A DNA stretch of 64,000 nt from Streptomyces actuosus (GTDB taxonomy: Bacteria; Actinomycetota; Actinomycetes; Streptomycetales; Streptomycetaceae). Both the position numbers and the translations under genes were made by a program. The notes under the pieces are model-generated. The model was not told where the DNA came from and searched no databases. It was given only the letters and a program-made list of their open reading frames with translations. The stretch covers positions 186,001 to 250,000 of the forward strand of contig NZ_JAFFZS010000007.1 in the NCBI RefSeq assembly GCF_016921115.1, in the 5' to 3' direction. Shown one piece after another: positions 36,430 through 46,218 of this stretch (positions are counted from its first letter, which is position 1; the number at the start of each line of letters is the position of its first letter).

Positions 36430-37773
36430 ATGGACGCTCACACCCCCGCCCCGGTTCCCCCGCCGGGGTGCCCGGCCCACGGCCGGGTGCCGCTGTACGG
36501 GCCGGAGTTCGCGGCCGACCCGCAGGCCTACTACGCCTATCTGCGCCGCTACGGCCCCACCGCGCCCGTGGAGCTCGCTCCCGGCGTGGAGGCGACGCTC
36601 GTCACCGACTACCAGACCGCGCTGCAGCTCCTGCACGACTCCGGCTCGTTCCGCAAGGACGCCCGCCGCTGGCGCGACTTCAACGAGGGCCGCATCCCCG
36701 CGGACAGCCCGGTCGGCCCCCTGCTGGCGTACCGGCCCAACTGCATGTTCGCCGACGGCGCCGAGCACCTGCGGCTGCGCCAGGCGATCACGGACAGCAT
36801 GGCCCGCGTCGACACGCGCCGGGTCAGCCGCACCACCGCGCAGGTCTCCGACTACCTGATCGAGCAGTTCGGTGGGCGCGGTTCCGCCGACCTGCTCGGC
36901 GACTACGCCAAGCAGCTGCCGCTGTTCGTGTTCAACGAACTCTTCGGCTGCCCCGCCGACATCGGCGACCGCGTGCTGTTCGGCATCACCAACATGTTCG
37001 ACGGCGTCAACGCCGAGCGGGCCATGGAGGTGATGTTCACCGCCATCGGCGAGCTCGTGGCGCTGAAGCGGTCCCGGCCCGGCGAGGACGTCACGTCCTG
37101 GCTGATGCAGCATCAGGCACGTCTCACCGACGAGGAGATGCTGCACCAGATGGCGTTGCTGATGATCGCCGGCAACGAGCCGCTGCGGAACCTGATCGGC
37201 AACACCCTGCACCGCCTGCTCACCCACGACGCGTACGCCCACAGCGGCGGCCTCATCGACGAGGCGCTCGACGACACGCTGTGGGAGAACCCGCCCATGC
37301 AGAACCTCGCCCCGCACTACCCGGCCGCCGACATGGAGTTCGCCGGGCAGAAGGTGCAGGCGGGAGATCTGATGCTGGTCGGCTTCGCCGCCGCCAACAC
37401 CGGCCCGGCGCTGACCGAGGCCCGGCAGTCCGGCAGCAACCGGGCCCACCTGGCCTGGAGCGCGGGCCCGCACGCCTGCCCGTCCAAGGAGCCCGCCCGG
37501 CAGATCACCGTCACCGCCGTGGAGAACCTGCTCAACCGGCTCCCGGACGTCGAGCTCGCCGTCCCCGAGGACAGCCTGACCTGGCGCCCCGGCCCCTTCA
37601 ACCGCGGCCTGACCACCCTGCCCGCCCGGTTCACGCCGGTGGAGTCCCGCCACCCGGCGCCGCAGGCGACCCGCCCCGAGACGCCCGCGCACCCCGGCCC
37701 GGCGCCGGCGGGCGGCCGCAGGGCGGAACGCGGGGGCCTGTGGAGCCAGTTCCTCACCTGGCTCAGCAAGTGA
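36430..37773 (+). CDS. Conservon cytochrome P450 (CvnE), CYP157-like with degenerate motifs
   Basis: 447 aa. The P450 fold is evident (CMFADGAEHLRLRQAITDSM in helix C; AWSAGPHACPSKEPARQ at the haem loop with the Cys ligand). Three normally conserved elements differ: the I-helix AGxxT is AGNEPL, the K-helix ExxR appears as DDTLWE, and the haem loop has CPSKE rather than CxG. Loss of ExxR is a known property of the CYP157 family of conservon P450s. It may bind haem but have unusual redox or sensory behaviour. The C-terminal 45 residues are Pro/Ala-rich. Substrate unknown. Confidence 0.9.
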   Translation: MDAHTPAPVPPPGCPAHGRVPLYGPEFAADPQAYYAYLRRYGPTAPVELAPGVEATLVTDYQTALQLLHDSGSFRKDARRWRDFNEGRIPADSPVGPLLAYRPNCMFADGAEHLRLRQAITDSMARVDTRRVSRTTAQVSDYLIEQFGGRGSADLLGDYAKQLPLFVFNELFGCPADIGDRVLFGITNMFDGVNAERAMEVMFTAIGELVALKRSRPGEDVTSWLMQHQARLTDEEMLHQMALLMIAGNEPLRNLIGNTLHRLLTHDAYAHSGGLIDEALDDTLWENPPMQNLAPHYPAADMEFAGQKVQAGDLMLVGFAAANTGPALTEARQSGSNRAHLAWSAGPHACPSKEPARQITVTAVENLLNRLPDVELAVPEDSLTWRPGPFNRGLTTLPARFTPVESRHPAPQATRPETPAHPGPAPAGGRRAERGGLWSQFLTWLSK

Positions 37774-37896
37774 TGTCCACCGTCCCGAGGTGATTCACAC
37801 AACATCCCCCAACTCGGTCTGATCGCATGACACTTCAACCACAGGGGTAGTGAGGAGCGCGGTATTCCGTGTTGCTTACGAGGCAAAGGAGGTGTC

Positions 37897-39078
37897 GTGG
37901 ACCAGATATCCACGGACGCCGCTTCCAGGTCCCACCCCACCGCATCGGACCCCCCGATACCCGCCCCTCCCGGCGGGTATCTTCTTGAGCGCCCGGGTAC
38001 GCTCGGCGCGCTCACCGCCGGACAGCTCCGGCGGCTGTGCGCGGTCGCCGGGCTCGCCCCGGCCGACGGCGACTCCTACGGGCGCACCCTCGTCGACGCG
38101 CTGGGCCCGGTGGCCGACCGGCCGCTGGACCTGCCGCCGGTCACCCCGACCTTCCTGTCCGACGACCACACACCCGTGGAGTACTCCCTCTCCTTCACCC
38201 CCGGCACGGCTCCCACCCTGCGCGTGCTGCTGGAACCGGGCTGCGGCGCAGGCAGCCTGGCTCGCAGCGGCCGCGCGGGGCTGGCGGCGGTGCGGGAGAT
38301 GGCCCGGCGCTGGAACTTCTCCACCGCCCCCCTCGACAGGCTCCAGGACCTGTTCCTGCCGTCGTCGGCCGAGGGGCCGCTCGCCCTGTGGTGCGCGCTG
38401 GAGCTGCGGCCCGGCGGGGTGCCGAAGGTGAAGGTGTACCTCAACCCGGCGGCCCGCGGGGCGGACCGCGCCGGCGAGACGGTGCGGGAGGCGCTGCGCC
38501 GGCTCGGCCACGAACGGGCGTTCGGCGCCCTGCCCGAGGCCGACCGGCACCTGTTCCTCGCCCTGGACCTCGGGGACTGGGAGGAACCCCGGCTCAAGAT
38601 CTACCTCGCCCATCGGGGCCTGTCCGCCGCTGGTGCGGCCGGGCTGAGCCGGATGGACCCCGGTCCCGGCCCCGCGGAGATCCGTACGTTCTTCGAGCTG
38701 GCCACCGGTACCGACGGCGCCCGGCACGACGTGCGCCCGGGGCAGTCGTGCCACGCGTTCACGGAGACCGCGACCGGCCTGCCGAGCGGCTTCACGCTCT
38801 ACATCCCCGTCCGGGACCACGCCCGCGACGACGCCGAGGCCTGCCGGCGGGCGGTGGCCGTCCTGGAGCGGTACGGCATCGACCCCGCACCCCTGCTGAA
38901 CGCGCTGCCCGCCGTCACCGACCGGCGGCTGGAGGACGGTGTGGGCCTCGTCGCCTACCTCGGCCTGGCCCACCAGCACGGCCACCCGCCAAGGGTGACC
39001 GTGTACGTCTCGGCGGAGGCCTACGCGGTCCGCCCGCCGTCGACCGCGCAGCCCGCGCTGCCCGAGCCCGTGCGCTGA
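37897..39078 (+). CDS. DMATS-type aromatic (indole) prenyltransferase
   Basis: 393 aa from GTG 37897 behind a strong AAAGGAGGTGTC RBS. ABBA-fold prenyltransferase: VEYSLSFTPGTAPTLRVLLE with the Glu for indole N-H, VKVYLNPAARG, PRLKIYLAHRG and GFTLYIPVRDH, with diphosphate-binding Lys/Arg/Tyr on alternating strands, and VGLVAYLGLAHQ near the end. Bacterial members such as SCO7467 of S. coelicolor prenylate tryptophan or indoles with DMAPP. It is convergent with a flavin monooxygenase gene across a shared terminator; SCO7467 also has a monooxygenase neighbour. Substrate here is inferred. Confidence 0.88.
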   Translation: MDQISTDAASRSHPTASDPPIPAPPGGYLLERPGTLGALTAGQLRRLCAVAGLAPADGDSYGRTLVDALGPVADRPLDLPPVTPTFLSDDHTPVEYSLSFTPGTAPTLRVLLEPGCGAGSLARSGRAGLAAVREMARRWNFSTAPLDRLQDLFLPSSAEGPLALWCALELRPGGVPKVKVYLNPAARGADRAGETVREALRRLGHERAFGALPEADRHLFLALDLGDWEEPRLKIYLAHRGLSAAGAAGLSRMDPGPGPAEIRTFFELATGTDGARHDVRPGQSCHAFTETATGLPSGFTLYIPVRDHARDDAEACRRAVAVLERYGIDPAPLLNALPAVTDRRLEDGVGLVAYLGLAHQHGHPPRVTVYVSAEAYAVRPPSTAQPALPEPVR

Positions 39079-39093
39079 CGCCCCGTCATCGCA

Positions 39094-39137
39094 CGGCGAG
39101 GCTCCCGGCGGCGTGGCGGCCGCCGGGAGCCTCGCCG
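39094..39137. terminator. Bidirectional hairpin terminator
   Basis: CGGCGAGGCTCCCGGCGGC pairs with GCCGCCGGGAGCCTCGCCG (19 bp) between the convergent prenyltransferase and monooxygenase genes, ending 4 bases from the latter's stop. Confidence 0.9.
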
Positions 39138-39140
39138 GGA

Positions 39141-40430
39141 TCACGCGTCCTGCAGTTCCCTCAGGTAGGCGCCGACGTCGACCTGGACGGAGAAGCCCTC
39201 CGTACTGCCGTAGCGCTCCCTGATCGCCCCCAGGTAGGTGTCGATCTCCTTGCGCATGACCTCCGCGGACGGCAGCCCGGCCGTCCCGTCGACGAGCCGG
39301 GCCACCCAGCGCGCCTGGGCCTCGACGAGGCGGGTGATGGAGCCGTGCGGGCGGATCAGGCCGAGGAAGTACAGGCCGGGCCGGGCCGGGGCGGCGATAC
39401 GGCGGTACAGCTCGACCGGACCGCCCTCGGCCACCGGACTGCCGGCGGGCAGGAAGGGGAAGGCCATGCGGAAGCCGGTGCAGTACACCACCGCGTCCGC
39501 CTCGACGGAGGTGCCGTCGGTGAAGACGACCCGGCCGCCGTCGAAGGAGTCGATCGCGGGCCTCGGGGTCACCGCTCCGTGCCGTATCCGGCTGAGGATC
39601 TCGTCGGAGATGGTCACCGCCGAGGAGAAGAGGGGATGGTCGGGCTCGGGCAGGCCGTAGTCGGACAGCCGGCCACGGGCCACCCGCAGGGCCTGCTCGA
39701 CGAACTGGCGCTGCTCGGGGAAGGACAGGGCGGTGAACCACGGCGCGTCCGCGATCAGGTCCACGGACATGCCGAAGAGCTGCTTGGGGATGATGTGCAG
39801 CCCGCGGCGTACCGACAGCCACGTCCGTGCGGCGTGCCGGGACAGGTCCGCGGCGATGTCCACCGCTGACGCGCCGAGCCCCACGACGACCACGCGCTGA
39901 CCGGCGAAGTCGCCGCCGTCCTGGTAGTCCATCGAGTGCAGGATCGTTCCGGCGAAGGTGTCGGCCCCCGGGGGCAGCGGATCCGGCATCGCCGCCTCGC
40001 TGTGGTGCCCGGACGCGACGACGACGTGCGCGAAGCCGCGCACCCGTTCGGCTCCCGAGGCGTCCCGGCTGACGACCGTCCACGTCCCGTCGGCCTCCTG
40101 CCGCACCGAGAGCACCTCGGTGCGCAGTTCCACGCAGGGCAGCAGCCCCGCCCACTCGGCGAACGACCGCAGATACGCGGCCACATCGCTGTGCCGGGGG
40201 TAGAGGGGCAACGATTCCGGCATGGGGAAGTCCGCGTATCCGGTCAGCTGCCGGGCGCTGTTGAGATGCAGTGCCCGGTAGGCCGGGCCACGCTCACCGG
40301 CCCCCGGCTGTCGCCAGATGCCGCCGACGTCGGGCGCCTTCTCCAGACAGACGACGTCGACGCCCCTCGCCCTGAGCGCGTGTGCGGCCGCCAGTCCCGA
40401 CAGGCCCGCACCGATCACGCACACGCTCAC
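39141..40430 (-). CDS. FAD/NADPH flavin-containing monooxygenase (FMO/BVMO type)
   Basis: 429 aa from GTG 40430 after GGGGGG; upstream in-frame ATG 40586 is less likely. FAD site [20 protein letters not shown] at the N-terminus, the FMO fingerprint [14 protein letters not shown] (FxGxxxHxxxY), the NADPH site [16 protein letters not shown], and [22 protein letters not shown] [11 protein letters not shown]. It oxygenates N, S or C nucleophiles. Facing the indole prenyltransferase gene, it may act on a prenylated indole, as proposed for the SCO7467/7468 pair that makes a prenylindole acetonitrile. That pathway link is inference. Confidence 0.9.
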   Translation of the reverse strand: MSVCVIGAGLSGLAAAHALRARGVDVVCLEKAPDVGGIWRQPGAGERGPAYRALHLNSARQLTGYADFPMPESLPLYPRHSDVAAYLRSFAEWAGLLPCVELRTEVLSVRQEADGTWTVVSRDASGAERVRGFAHVVVASGHHSEAAMPDPLPPGADTFAGTILHSMDYQDGGDFAGQRVVVVGLGASAVDIAADLSRHAARTWLSVRRGLHIIPKQLFGMSVDLIADAPWFTALSFPEQRQFVEQALRVARGRLSDYGLPEPDHPLFSSAVTISDEILSRIRHGAVTPRPAIDSFDGGRVVFTDGTSVEADAVVYCTGFRMAFPFLPAGSPVAEGGPVELYRRIAAPARPGLYFLGLIRPHGSITRLVEAQARWVARLVDGTAGLPSAEVMRKEIDTYLGAIRERYGSTEGFSVQVDVGAYLRELQDA

Positions 40431-40601
40431 GCGTCCCCCCAGATTTCGCACACCATTCGATTTCGCACGCGCTTTGACTGCCCATCGCTCCCAACTCTCA
40501 CACCGGCAACACTCGTTGCTCACTGAGGCGTAGGCCACTTCGAGCGGGGCTGCCGCCCTCACGGTGCCTGGGGCGCCCGCATCCACGTGCCTCGGGCGCC
40601 G

Positions 40602-40979
40602 TCACGGGGCGTCGGGTGCCTCGGGTGCCGCCGGGGGCAGCGAGCGGCGCGCCACCGCCTCCGGACGCCGGGTGAAGACCGCGCGGGCGTCGGGGGTGAG
40701 GGTGCGCAGTGCTACTAGGGCCGTGACGGCCACGTCGCACAGCTCGGACTCCACGTCGCTCCAGGTGTGCGTGGTGCCCTTGCGCGGGTTCTGGCCGGTC
40801 GCGCCGATCACGGCCTGCGCCACCTCGCCGACCTCCTCCGACAGTTTCAGGATGCGCAGGAGCAGGCCGTCCCGGCCGCCGTGCGGCTGTCCGGCCTCCA
40901 GCCAGGCCCACAGGTCGTCGATGGTGTCCCAGAGGGCGGCGGGGCCGTTGGCCGCGGGGGCGCTGTCGTTCTCGCTCAT
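40602..40979 (-). CDS. MazG-like nucleotide pyrophosphohydrolase
   Basis: 125 aa from ATG 40979. All-alpha NTP-PPase: LWDTIDDLWAWLEA, LLLRILKLSEEVGEVAQAVI with EExxE metal-binding Glu residues, then WSDVESELCDVAVTALVAL with ExxD. It hydrolyses (d)NTPs to NMP and PPi, cleansing the nucleotide pool or modulating stress. An in-frame ATG at 41117 would add an Arg-rich stretch and is unlikely. Confidence 0.85.
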   Translation of the reverse strand: MSENDSAPAANGPAALWDTIDDLWAWLEAGQPHGGRDGLLLRILKLSEEVGEVAQAVIGATGQNPRKGTTHTWSDVESELCDVAVTALVALRTLTPDARAVFTRRPEAVARRSLPPAAPEAPDAP

Positions 40980-41351
40980 GCCCAGGAGCCTGCCAGGTGT
41001 GCCCGCCCTCCGGGCAGCGGGCGCCGGGGGAGCGACGAGTCGTCGGCGCGAGACGGCCGGCCCTCGGGTCCGGGGCCCGGCGCGCCGCCCTGCCCCGGAA
41101 CGCGCCGTGCCCCTCACTCCCCACCGTGCGGCCGCGCCGCCTCACTCCCGGTCGCGGGGCGACCGACCCTCCGGGCCCTCCGCCGGAAGTGCCGCGGTAC
41201 GACGTCCTGCGACGGCGGCGCCGTCGCGGCCCTTCGCTCGGTTCCCCGCGTCCCTTCGGGGCGCTGTCTCACCGCAGGGGACTTCGTCCGACCCGCTCCG
41301 GGCTCCGGCGCCTGGGGCCCGAACGTCCCGGTCCCGCCGGCGGCGACCGCC
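40980..41351. other. Intergenic region carrying a dispersed Streptomyces repeat
   Basis: Between the MazG-like and DoxX genes. Besides the repeat at 41189-41264 described separately, I see no gene. Confidence 0.4.
41189..41264. repeat. Dispersed intergenic repeat, copy A
   Basis: GTGCCGCGGTACGACGTCCT...GGTTCCCCGCGTCCCTTCGG. Similar over about 75 bases to 42411-42487. The GTTCCCCGCG-CCC...GGGG core matches a short palindromic repeat I recall from intergenic regions of many Streptomyces (GGTCGCGCAGTTCCCCGCGC type). Confidence 0.6.
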
Positions 41352-41924
<573 letters not shown>

Positions 41925-42068
41925 GGTTCCCAGTCCTCTCGCGGATCCCCCTCCGTGCGTCCACCGTCGCACCTGCGGCGTCCGGCCACCCCGCCCGGGG
42001 GACCGTTCGGGTGGCGGGGCCGCGGGGCCCGGTGGCAGGGCCGCCGCACCGGTGCGAGGGTGACCGGC

Positions 42069-42395
42069 ATGGCGATTTTGACCTCCAGACTCAGCGACCC
42101 GGCCGTCCGCGCGTTCGTCGGTGCCGTCAACGCCCGCGACCGCGAGGGCTTCCTGGCGCTGCTCACCCCCGACGCGACCATGTCCGACGACGGTTCGGAC
42201 CGCGACCTCACCGACTGGATCGACCGGGAGATCTTCTCCACCCACGGTCATCTGGAGGTCGACAACGAGTCCGACGGGGGCCGTGCTCTGACGGCCCGCT
42301 ACAGCAACGACACCTGGGGGGAGATGCGCACCCGCTGGCGCTTCACCGTGGCGGACGACGGCAGGATCTCCCGCTTCGAGACGGGGCAGGCCTGA
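42069..42395 (+). CDS. Small NTF2/SnoaL-like protein
   Basis: 108 aa from ATG 42069. A cone-shaped alpha+beta fold is suggested by VRAFVGAVNARDREGFLALL, TPDATMSDDGSDRD, WIDREIFSTHGHLEV and MRTRWRFTVADDGRISRFET. The ordering (helix with N-A-x-D, then strands ending RFETG) is typical of nuclear-transport-factor-2-like proteins. Catalytic residues are not clear, so it may be an enzyme or a binding domain. Divergent from the DoxX gene. Confidence 0.8.
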   Translation: MAILTSRLSDPAVRAFVGAVNARDREGFLALLTPDATMSDDGSDRDLTDWIDREIFSTHGHLEVDNESDGGRALTARYSNDTWGEMRTRWRFTVADDGRISRFETGQA

Positions 42396-42805
42396 GCGCT
42401 CCGCCAAGAGTGCCGCGGTGTGACGTCGCCGACCGCGGCCCCGTCGCGGCGGGTCGCGCGGTTCCCACGCCCTCTCGGGGTGCCGCGATCCGCGGTGGAC
42501 ATCGCCCGACCCGCTCAGGATGTCGTGCGGAGGCCCTGCCGCGGGTGGGCCCTTCCGTCGCGCGTCCCGGGACCGGGGCCGGATGTGCGGCAGCCGTCCC
42601 GCGCCCCGGTGTACACCCCGCGGTCCCGCGCGGGGTCCACCCCCAGCCGGTGCAGCTGCGGGACGGCTGCCGCTTCCCCCCTCGGTATGGCTCACGGAGG
42701 GCCAGTGCTTCAACTGTGAAGCTCTGATGGAGAAGAGTTGAGCATAAGTCCCCTATCGGCTGCAATAGGGCGGATGTTCAAATTCCGCTTGTGTGGATCG
42801 AGGGC
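42396..42805. other. Gap carrying the second copy of the dispersed repeat
   Basis: No gene supported. Contains repeat copy B (42411-42487). The last 100 bases are AT-richer. Confidence 0.4.
42411..42487. repeat. Dispersed intergenic repeat, copy B
   Basis: TGCCGCGGTGTGACGTCGCC, then GGTCGCGCGGTTCCCACGCC, then CTCTCGGGGTGCCGCG. Aligns with copy A at 41189-41264 and with the GTTCCC(C/A)CGCC family of Streptomyces intergenic repeats. Confidence 0.6.
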
Positions 42806-43576
42806 TCAGCCCCGCCCCACGTAGGGCATCGTCGTCGCCAGTACGGTGGCGAACTGGACGTTCGCCTCCAGCGGCAGCTCCGCCATGTGCCGCACCGTGC
42901 GCGCCACGTCGGCCACGTCCATCACGGGCTCGGGCACGACCTCGCCGTTGGCCTGGAGGATCCCCTCCCGCATACGGGCCGTCATGTCGGTCGCCGCGTT
43001 GCCGATGTCGATCTGGCCGACGGCGATCCGGTGCGGCCGCCCGTCCAGGGACAGTGACTTGGTCAGCCCGGTCAGCGCGTGCTTGGTGGCCGTGTAGGCG
43101 GTGGAGTGCGGGCGGGGCGTGTGGGCCGAGACGGAGCCGTTGTTGATGATCCGGCCGCCCCGCGGGTCCTGCTCCTTCATCCGGCGGTAGGCGGCCCGGG
43201 CACACAGGAACGCCCCGTTGAGGTTGGTGTCCACCACCTGCCGCCAGGCGTCGTAGGACAGCTCCTCCACCGGCACCCCGCCCGGCCCGCTCGTCCCCGC
43301 GTTGTTGAACAGCAGGTCCACCCGGCCGAAGCGTTCGACGGTGGCGGCGAAGAGCGCCGTCACGTCCTCGGGGCGGGTGACGTCGGTGCGCACGGCGAGG
43401 GAGGGGGTGCCCGGCGCCAGCGCGGCCGTCTCCTCCAGGGCCTGCGCGCGGCGCCCGGCCAGGGCCACCGACCAGCCGGCGCCCAGCAGTTCCACGGCGA
43501 CCGCGCGGCCGATCCCGGACCCGGCGCCCGTCACCACGGCGATCTTGGACTGTTCGATGGTTCGCTCGGCGTTCAT
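42806..43576 (-). CDS. Short-chain dehydrogenase/reductase
   Basis: 256 aa from ATG 43576. Classical SDR: cofactor loop [24 protein letters not shown] ([12 protein letters not shown]), catalytic Ser in NNGSVSAH, and Tyr-x-x-x-Lys as [19 protein letters not shown]. Arg residues after strand 2 (LAGRRAQ) suggest NADP(H). [20 protein letters not shown] lies after the active site. Substrate unknown; likely monocistronic. Confidence 0.92.
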   Translation of the reverse strand: MNAERTIEQSKIAVVTGAGSGIGRAVAVELLGAGWSVALAGRRAQALEETAALAPGTPSLAVRTDVTRPEDVTALFAATVERFGRVDLLFNNAGTSGPGGVPVEELSYDAWRQVVDTNLNGAFLCARAAYRRMKEQDPRGGRIINNGSVSAHTPRPHSTAYTATKHALTGLTKSLSLDGRPHRIAVGQIDIGNAATDMTARMREGILQANGEVVPEPVMDVADVARTVRHMAELPLEANVQFATVLATTMPYVGRG

Positions 43577-43706
43577 GGTGGGGCAGCGTAGGTGAGGGGC
43601 CACGGGGTGGGACCAGTTGTTCCGCCATGCGGCTGCCGTTCGGGTGCCGGCCGCCCCGGCGCCGCGCCCCTGCGCCCGTCCGCCCCGCCCGGACGGCGGC
43701 CCGGGC

Positions 43707-44756
43707 TCAGGCCGGCACGAGGCCCGGGGCGGGGTCCTCCTCGGGGGCGTCGCCCGGGTAGCGCACGCCGATGCGGTCCCGGATCGCGTCGAGCGTGCGC
43801 ATCACCGCGAGCGTGCCGTCCAGCGGGACGAGCGGCGACTCGGTCTCACCGGCCCGCAGCGCGCGCATGACCTCCCTCGCCTCGTGCCGGAACGTCGTGC
43901 GGGGGCCGTCCGCCGGGTCGGCCGCGAACTCCTCGGGATCGCGGCCGTCGCGGTGCAGGACGAAGCGGTCGGGGTGGAAGAAGCCGCCCGGGACGTCGAT
44001 CCGGCCCCGCGCACCGGTGACGGAGGCGGTGGCCCCGGTACCGCAGACGACGGAGCAGTGCACCGAGGCGAGCGCGCCGTGGTCCCAGGCGAGCAGTGCC
44101 CCCGTCTGCAGGTCGACGCCCTCGGCGGACAGCACGGCGTGGGCTTCGACCTGCGAGGGCTCGCCGAGCAGCAGCTGCGCGAAGGAGACCGGGTAGACGC
44201 CGAGGTCGAGCAGGGCGCCCCCGCCCTGCAGCGGGTCGCGCAGGCGGTGGGCGGGCGGGAACGGCCCGGCCAGGCCGAAGTCGGCCTGTACCGTGCGCAC
44301 CTCGCCGATCGCGCCGTCCTCGACCAGCCGCCTCAGCCGCCGCACGAGCGGATTGCAGTACATCCACATCGCCTCCATCAGGAAGCGCCCCCGCCCGCGG
44401 GCCAGTGCGACCAGTTCCTCGGCCTCGCGCAGGTTCAGGGTGAACGGCTTCTCGCACAGCACGTTCCGCCCGGCCTCCAGGCACAGACCGGCGGCGGCCC
44501 GGTGCGCCGAGTGCGGGGTGGCGACGTACACCACGTCGACGTCCTCGTCGGCGGCGAGTGCGGCCCGGTCGCCGTAGGCCCGCGGGATCCTGAAGCGCTC
44601 CGCGAACGCCGCGGCCGACGCCGGGGTGCGCGACGCGACCGCCACCACCTCCGCTTCCGGCAGACCGACGAGATCCGCCGTGAAGGCCGCCGCGATGCCG
44701 CCCGTCGCCAGGATCCCCCACCGCACGCCGCCCGCCGCGATACCGCCCCGCCTCAC
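43707..44756 (-). CDS. Gfo/Idh/MocA-family oxidoreductase
   Basis: 349 aa from GTG 44756 (RBS GAAGGTG); ATG 44798 would add 14 residues. N-terminal Rossmann fold [38 protein letters not shown], and the EKP motif [20 protein letters not shown], with catalytic Lys in CEKP. The C-terminal beta-sheet domain starts near [23 protein letters not shown](P)-dependent dehydrogenase of a sugar, inositol or dihydrodiol-like substrate. Divergent from the Bcr/CflA exporter gene. Confidence 0.92.
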   Translation of the reverse strand: MRRGGIAAGGVRWGILATGGIAAAFTADLVGLPEAEVVAVASRTPASAAAFAERFRIPRAYGDRAALAADEDVDVVYVATPHSAHRAAAGLCLEAGRNVLCEKPFTLNLREAEELVALARGRGRFLMEAMWMYCNPLVRRLRRLVEDGAIGEVRTVQADFGLAGPFPPAHRLRDPLQGGGALLDLGVYPVSFAQLLLGEPSQVEAHAVLSAEGVDLQTGALLAWDHGALASVHCSVVCGTGATASVTGARGRIDVPGGFFHPDRFVLHRDGRDPEEFAADPADGPRTTFRHEAREVMRALRAGETESPLVPLDGTLAVMRTLDAIRDRIGVRYPGDAPEEDPAPGLVPA

Positions 44757-44850
44757 TGTTGCACCTTCAAGCAACTCGTACGCACCTGAGAGCATAGGGG
44801 CCGCATCTGTCGCAGCGGGAGCCGGACGGCCGGACGGAAGGGAGGGGCGC

Positions 44851-46218
44851 ATGCCCGAGGGAGGGGCACCGATACCCGAGGCGGGACGGGCGGCGGCCGT
44901 GCCGGGCACGGGGCCGCAGGCACCGGGCGGCGACGTCGCGTCGGTGACCGCCGCCGCGCAGCGCCGCACCGGCCTGCTCGTCACACTGGTCCTCGGCGGA
45001 CTGGCCGCCACGCCGCCACTGGCGATGGACATGTACCTGCCCTCCTTGCCGGAGGTCACCCGATCCCTGCACGCCCCCGCCGCCACCGTCCAGCTCACCC
45101 TCACCGCCTGCCTGGCCGGCATGGCGCTCGGGCAGCTGGTCGTCGGCCCGATGAGCGACCGGTGGGGCCGCCGCCGCCCGCTGCTCGCCGGCCTCGCCGT
45201 CTACGTCGTCGCCACCGCGCTGTGCGCGATCGCGCCGACGGTCGGGATCCTGGTCGCCCTCCGCCTCGCGCAGGGACTCGCGGGTGCCGCCGGGATCGTG
45301 ATCGCGCGGGCCGTCGTCCGGGACCTCTACGACGGCGTGGCCATGGCCCGGTTCTTCTCCACCCTCATGCTGATCTCGGGCGCCGCCCCGATCGTCGCGC
45401 CGCTGGTCGGCGGGCAGATCCTGCGGGTGACCGACTGGCGGGGGGTGTTCGTCGTCCTCACCGCCGTCGGGGTGATGCTCGGCGCGCTCGTGTGGTTCCG
45501 GCTGCCGGAGACCCTGCCGCCCGATGCGCGCCACTCCGGCGGCGTCGGCGAGGCGCTGCACTCCATGCGCCGGCTCCTGGCCGACCTCCCCTTCACCGGG
45601 TACATGCTGGCCGGTGGCTTCGCCTTCGCCGCGCTCTTCGCCTACATCTCCGCCTCGCCCTTCGTCGTCCAGGAGATCTACGGCGCCTCCCCGCAGACCT
45701 TCAGCCTGCTGTTCGGCCTGAACTCCGTCGGGCTGGTCGCCGTCGGCCAGATCAACGGAAAGGTGCTCGTCGGCCGGGTCCCCCTGGACCGGGTCCTCGG
45801 CACCGGCCTCGCCGTCGTCGTCCTCGCTGCGACGGCCCTGCTGCTGATGGCGGCCGGCGTCTTCGGCGAGGTGGGACTCGCGCCGGTGGCCGCGGCCCTG
45901 TTCGTGCTGATGTCCGCGATGGGCGTCACCCTGCCCAACACCCAGTCCCTCGCCCTGCTGCGCACCCGGCACTCCGCCGGCTCCGCCTCCGCCCTGCTCG
46001 GCACGTCCTCCTTCCTCGTCGGAGCGATCGCTTCCCCGCTCGTCGGCATCGCCGGGGAGCACACCGCCGTTCCCATGGCCGTCGTCCAGCTGGTGGCCGG
46101 ACTGGTGGCGCTGGCCTGCTTCGTGGCAATGTGCCGTCCCTGGAGGACGCGAGCGGACGCGGAGGACGGGACCACGCCCCGTCCCGGCGCGGCCGGGAAC
46201 CTGGGGGAAGAGAGCTGA
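44851..46218 (+). CDS. MFS multidrug exporter, Bcr/CflA family
   Basis: 455 aa from ATG 44851 behind GGAAGGGAGGGG. Twelve membrane helices; motif PPLAMDMYLPSLPEVTRSLH in helix 1, VGPMSDRWGRRRPLLAGLAV (motif A), ARAVVRDLYDGVAMARFFST (the RD-x-Y/F motif of Bcr/CflA) and VAPLVGGQI. A roughly 45-residue disordered N-terminal segment precedes helix 1. Proton-driven efflux of drugs or sulfonamide/dipeptide-like compounds. The stop overlaps the apparent start of the downstream serine hydrolase, suggesting an operon. Confidence 0.93.
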   Translation: MPEGGAPIPEAGRAAAVPGTGPQAPGGDVASVTAAAQRRTGLLVTLVLGGLAATPPLAMDMYLPSLPEVTRSLHAPAATVQLTLTACLAGMALGQLVVGPMSDRWGRRRPLLAGLAVYVVATALCAIAPTVGILVALRLAQGLAGAAGIVIARAVVRDLYDGVAMARFFSTLMLISGAAPIVAPLVGGQILRVTDWRGVFVVLTAVGVMLGALVWFRLPETLPPDARHSGGVGEALHSMRRLLADLPFTGYMLAGGFAFAALFAYISASPFVVQEIYGASPQTFSLLFGLNSVGLVAVGQINGKVLVGRVPLDRVLGTGLAVVVLAATALLLMAAGVFGEVGLAPVAAALFVLMSAMGVTLPNTQSLALLRTRHSAGSASALLGTSSFLVGAIASPLVGIAGEHTAVPMAVVQLVAGLVALACFVAMCRPWRTRADAEDGTTPRPGAAGNLGEES

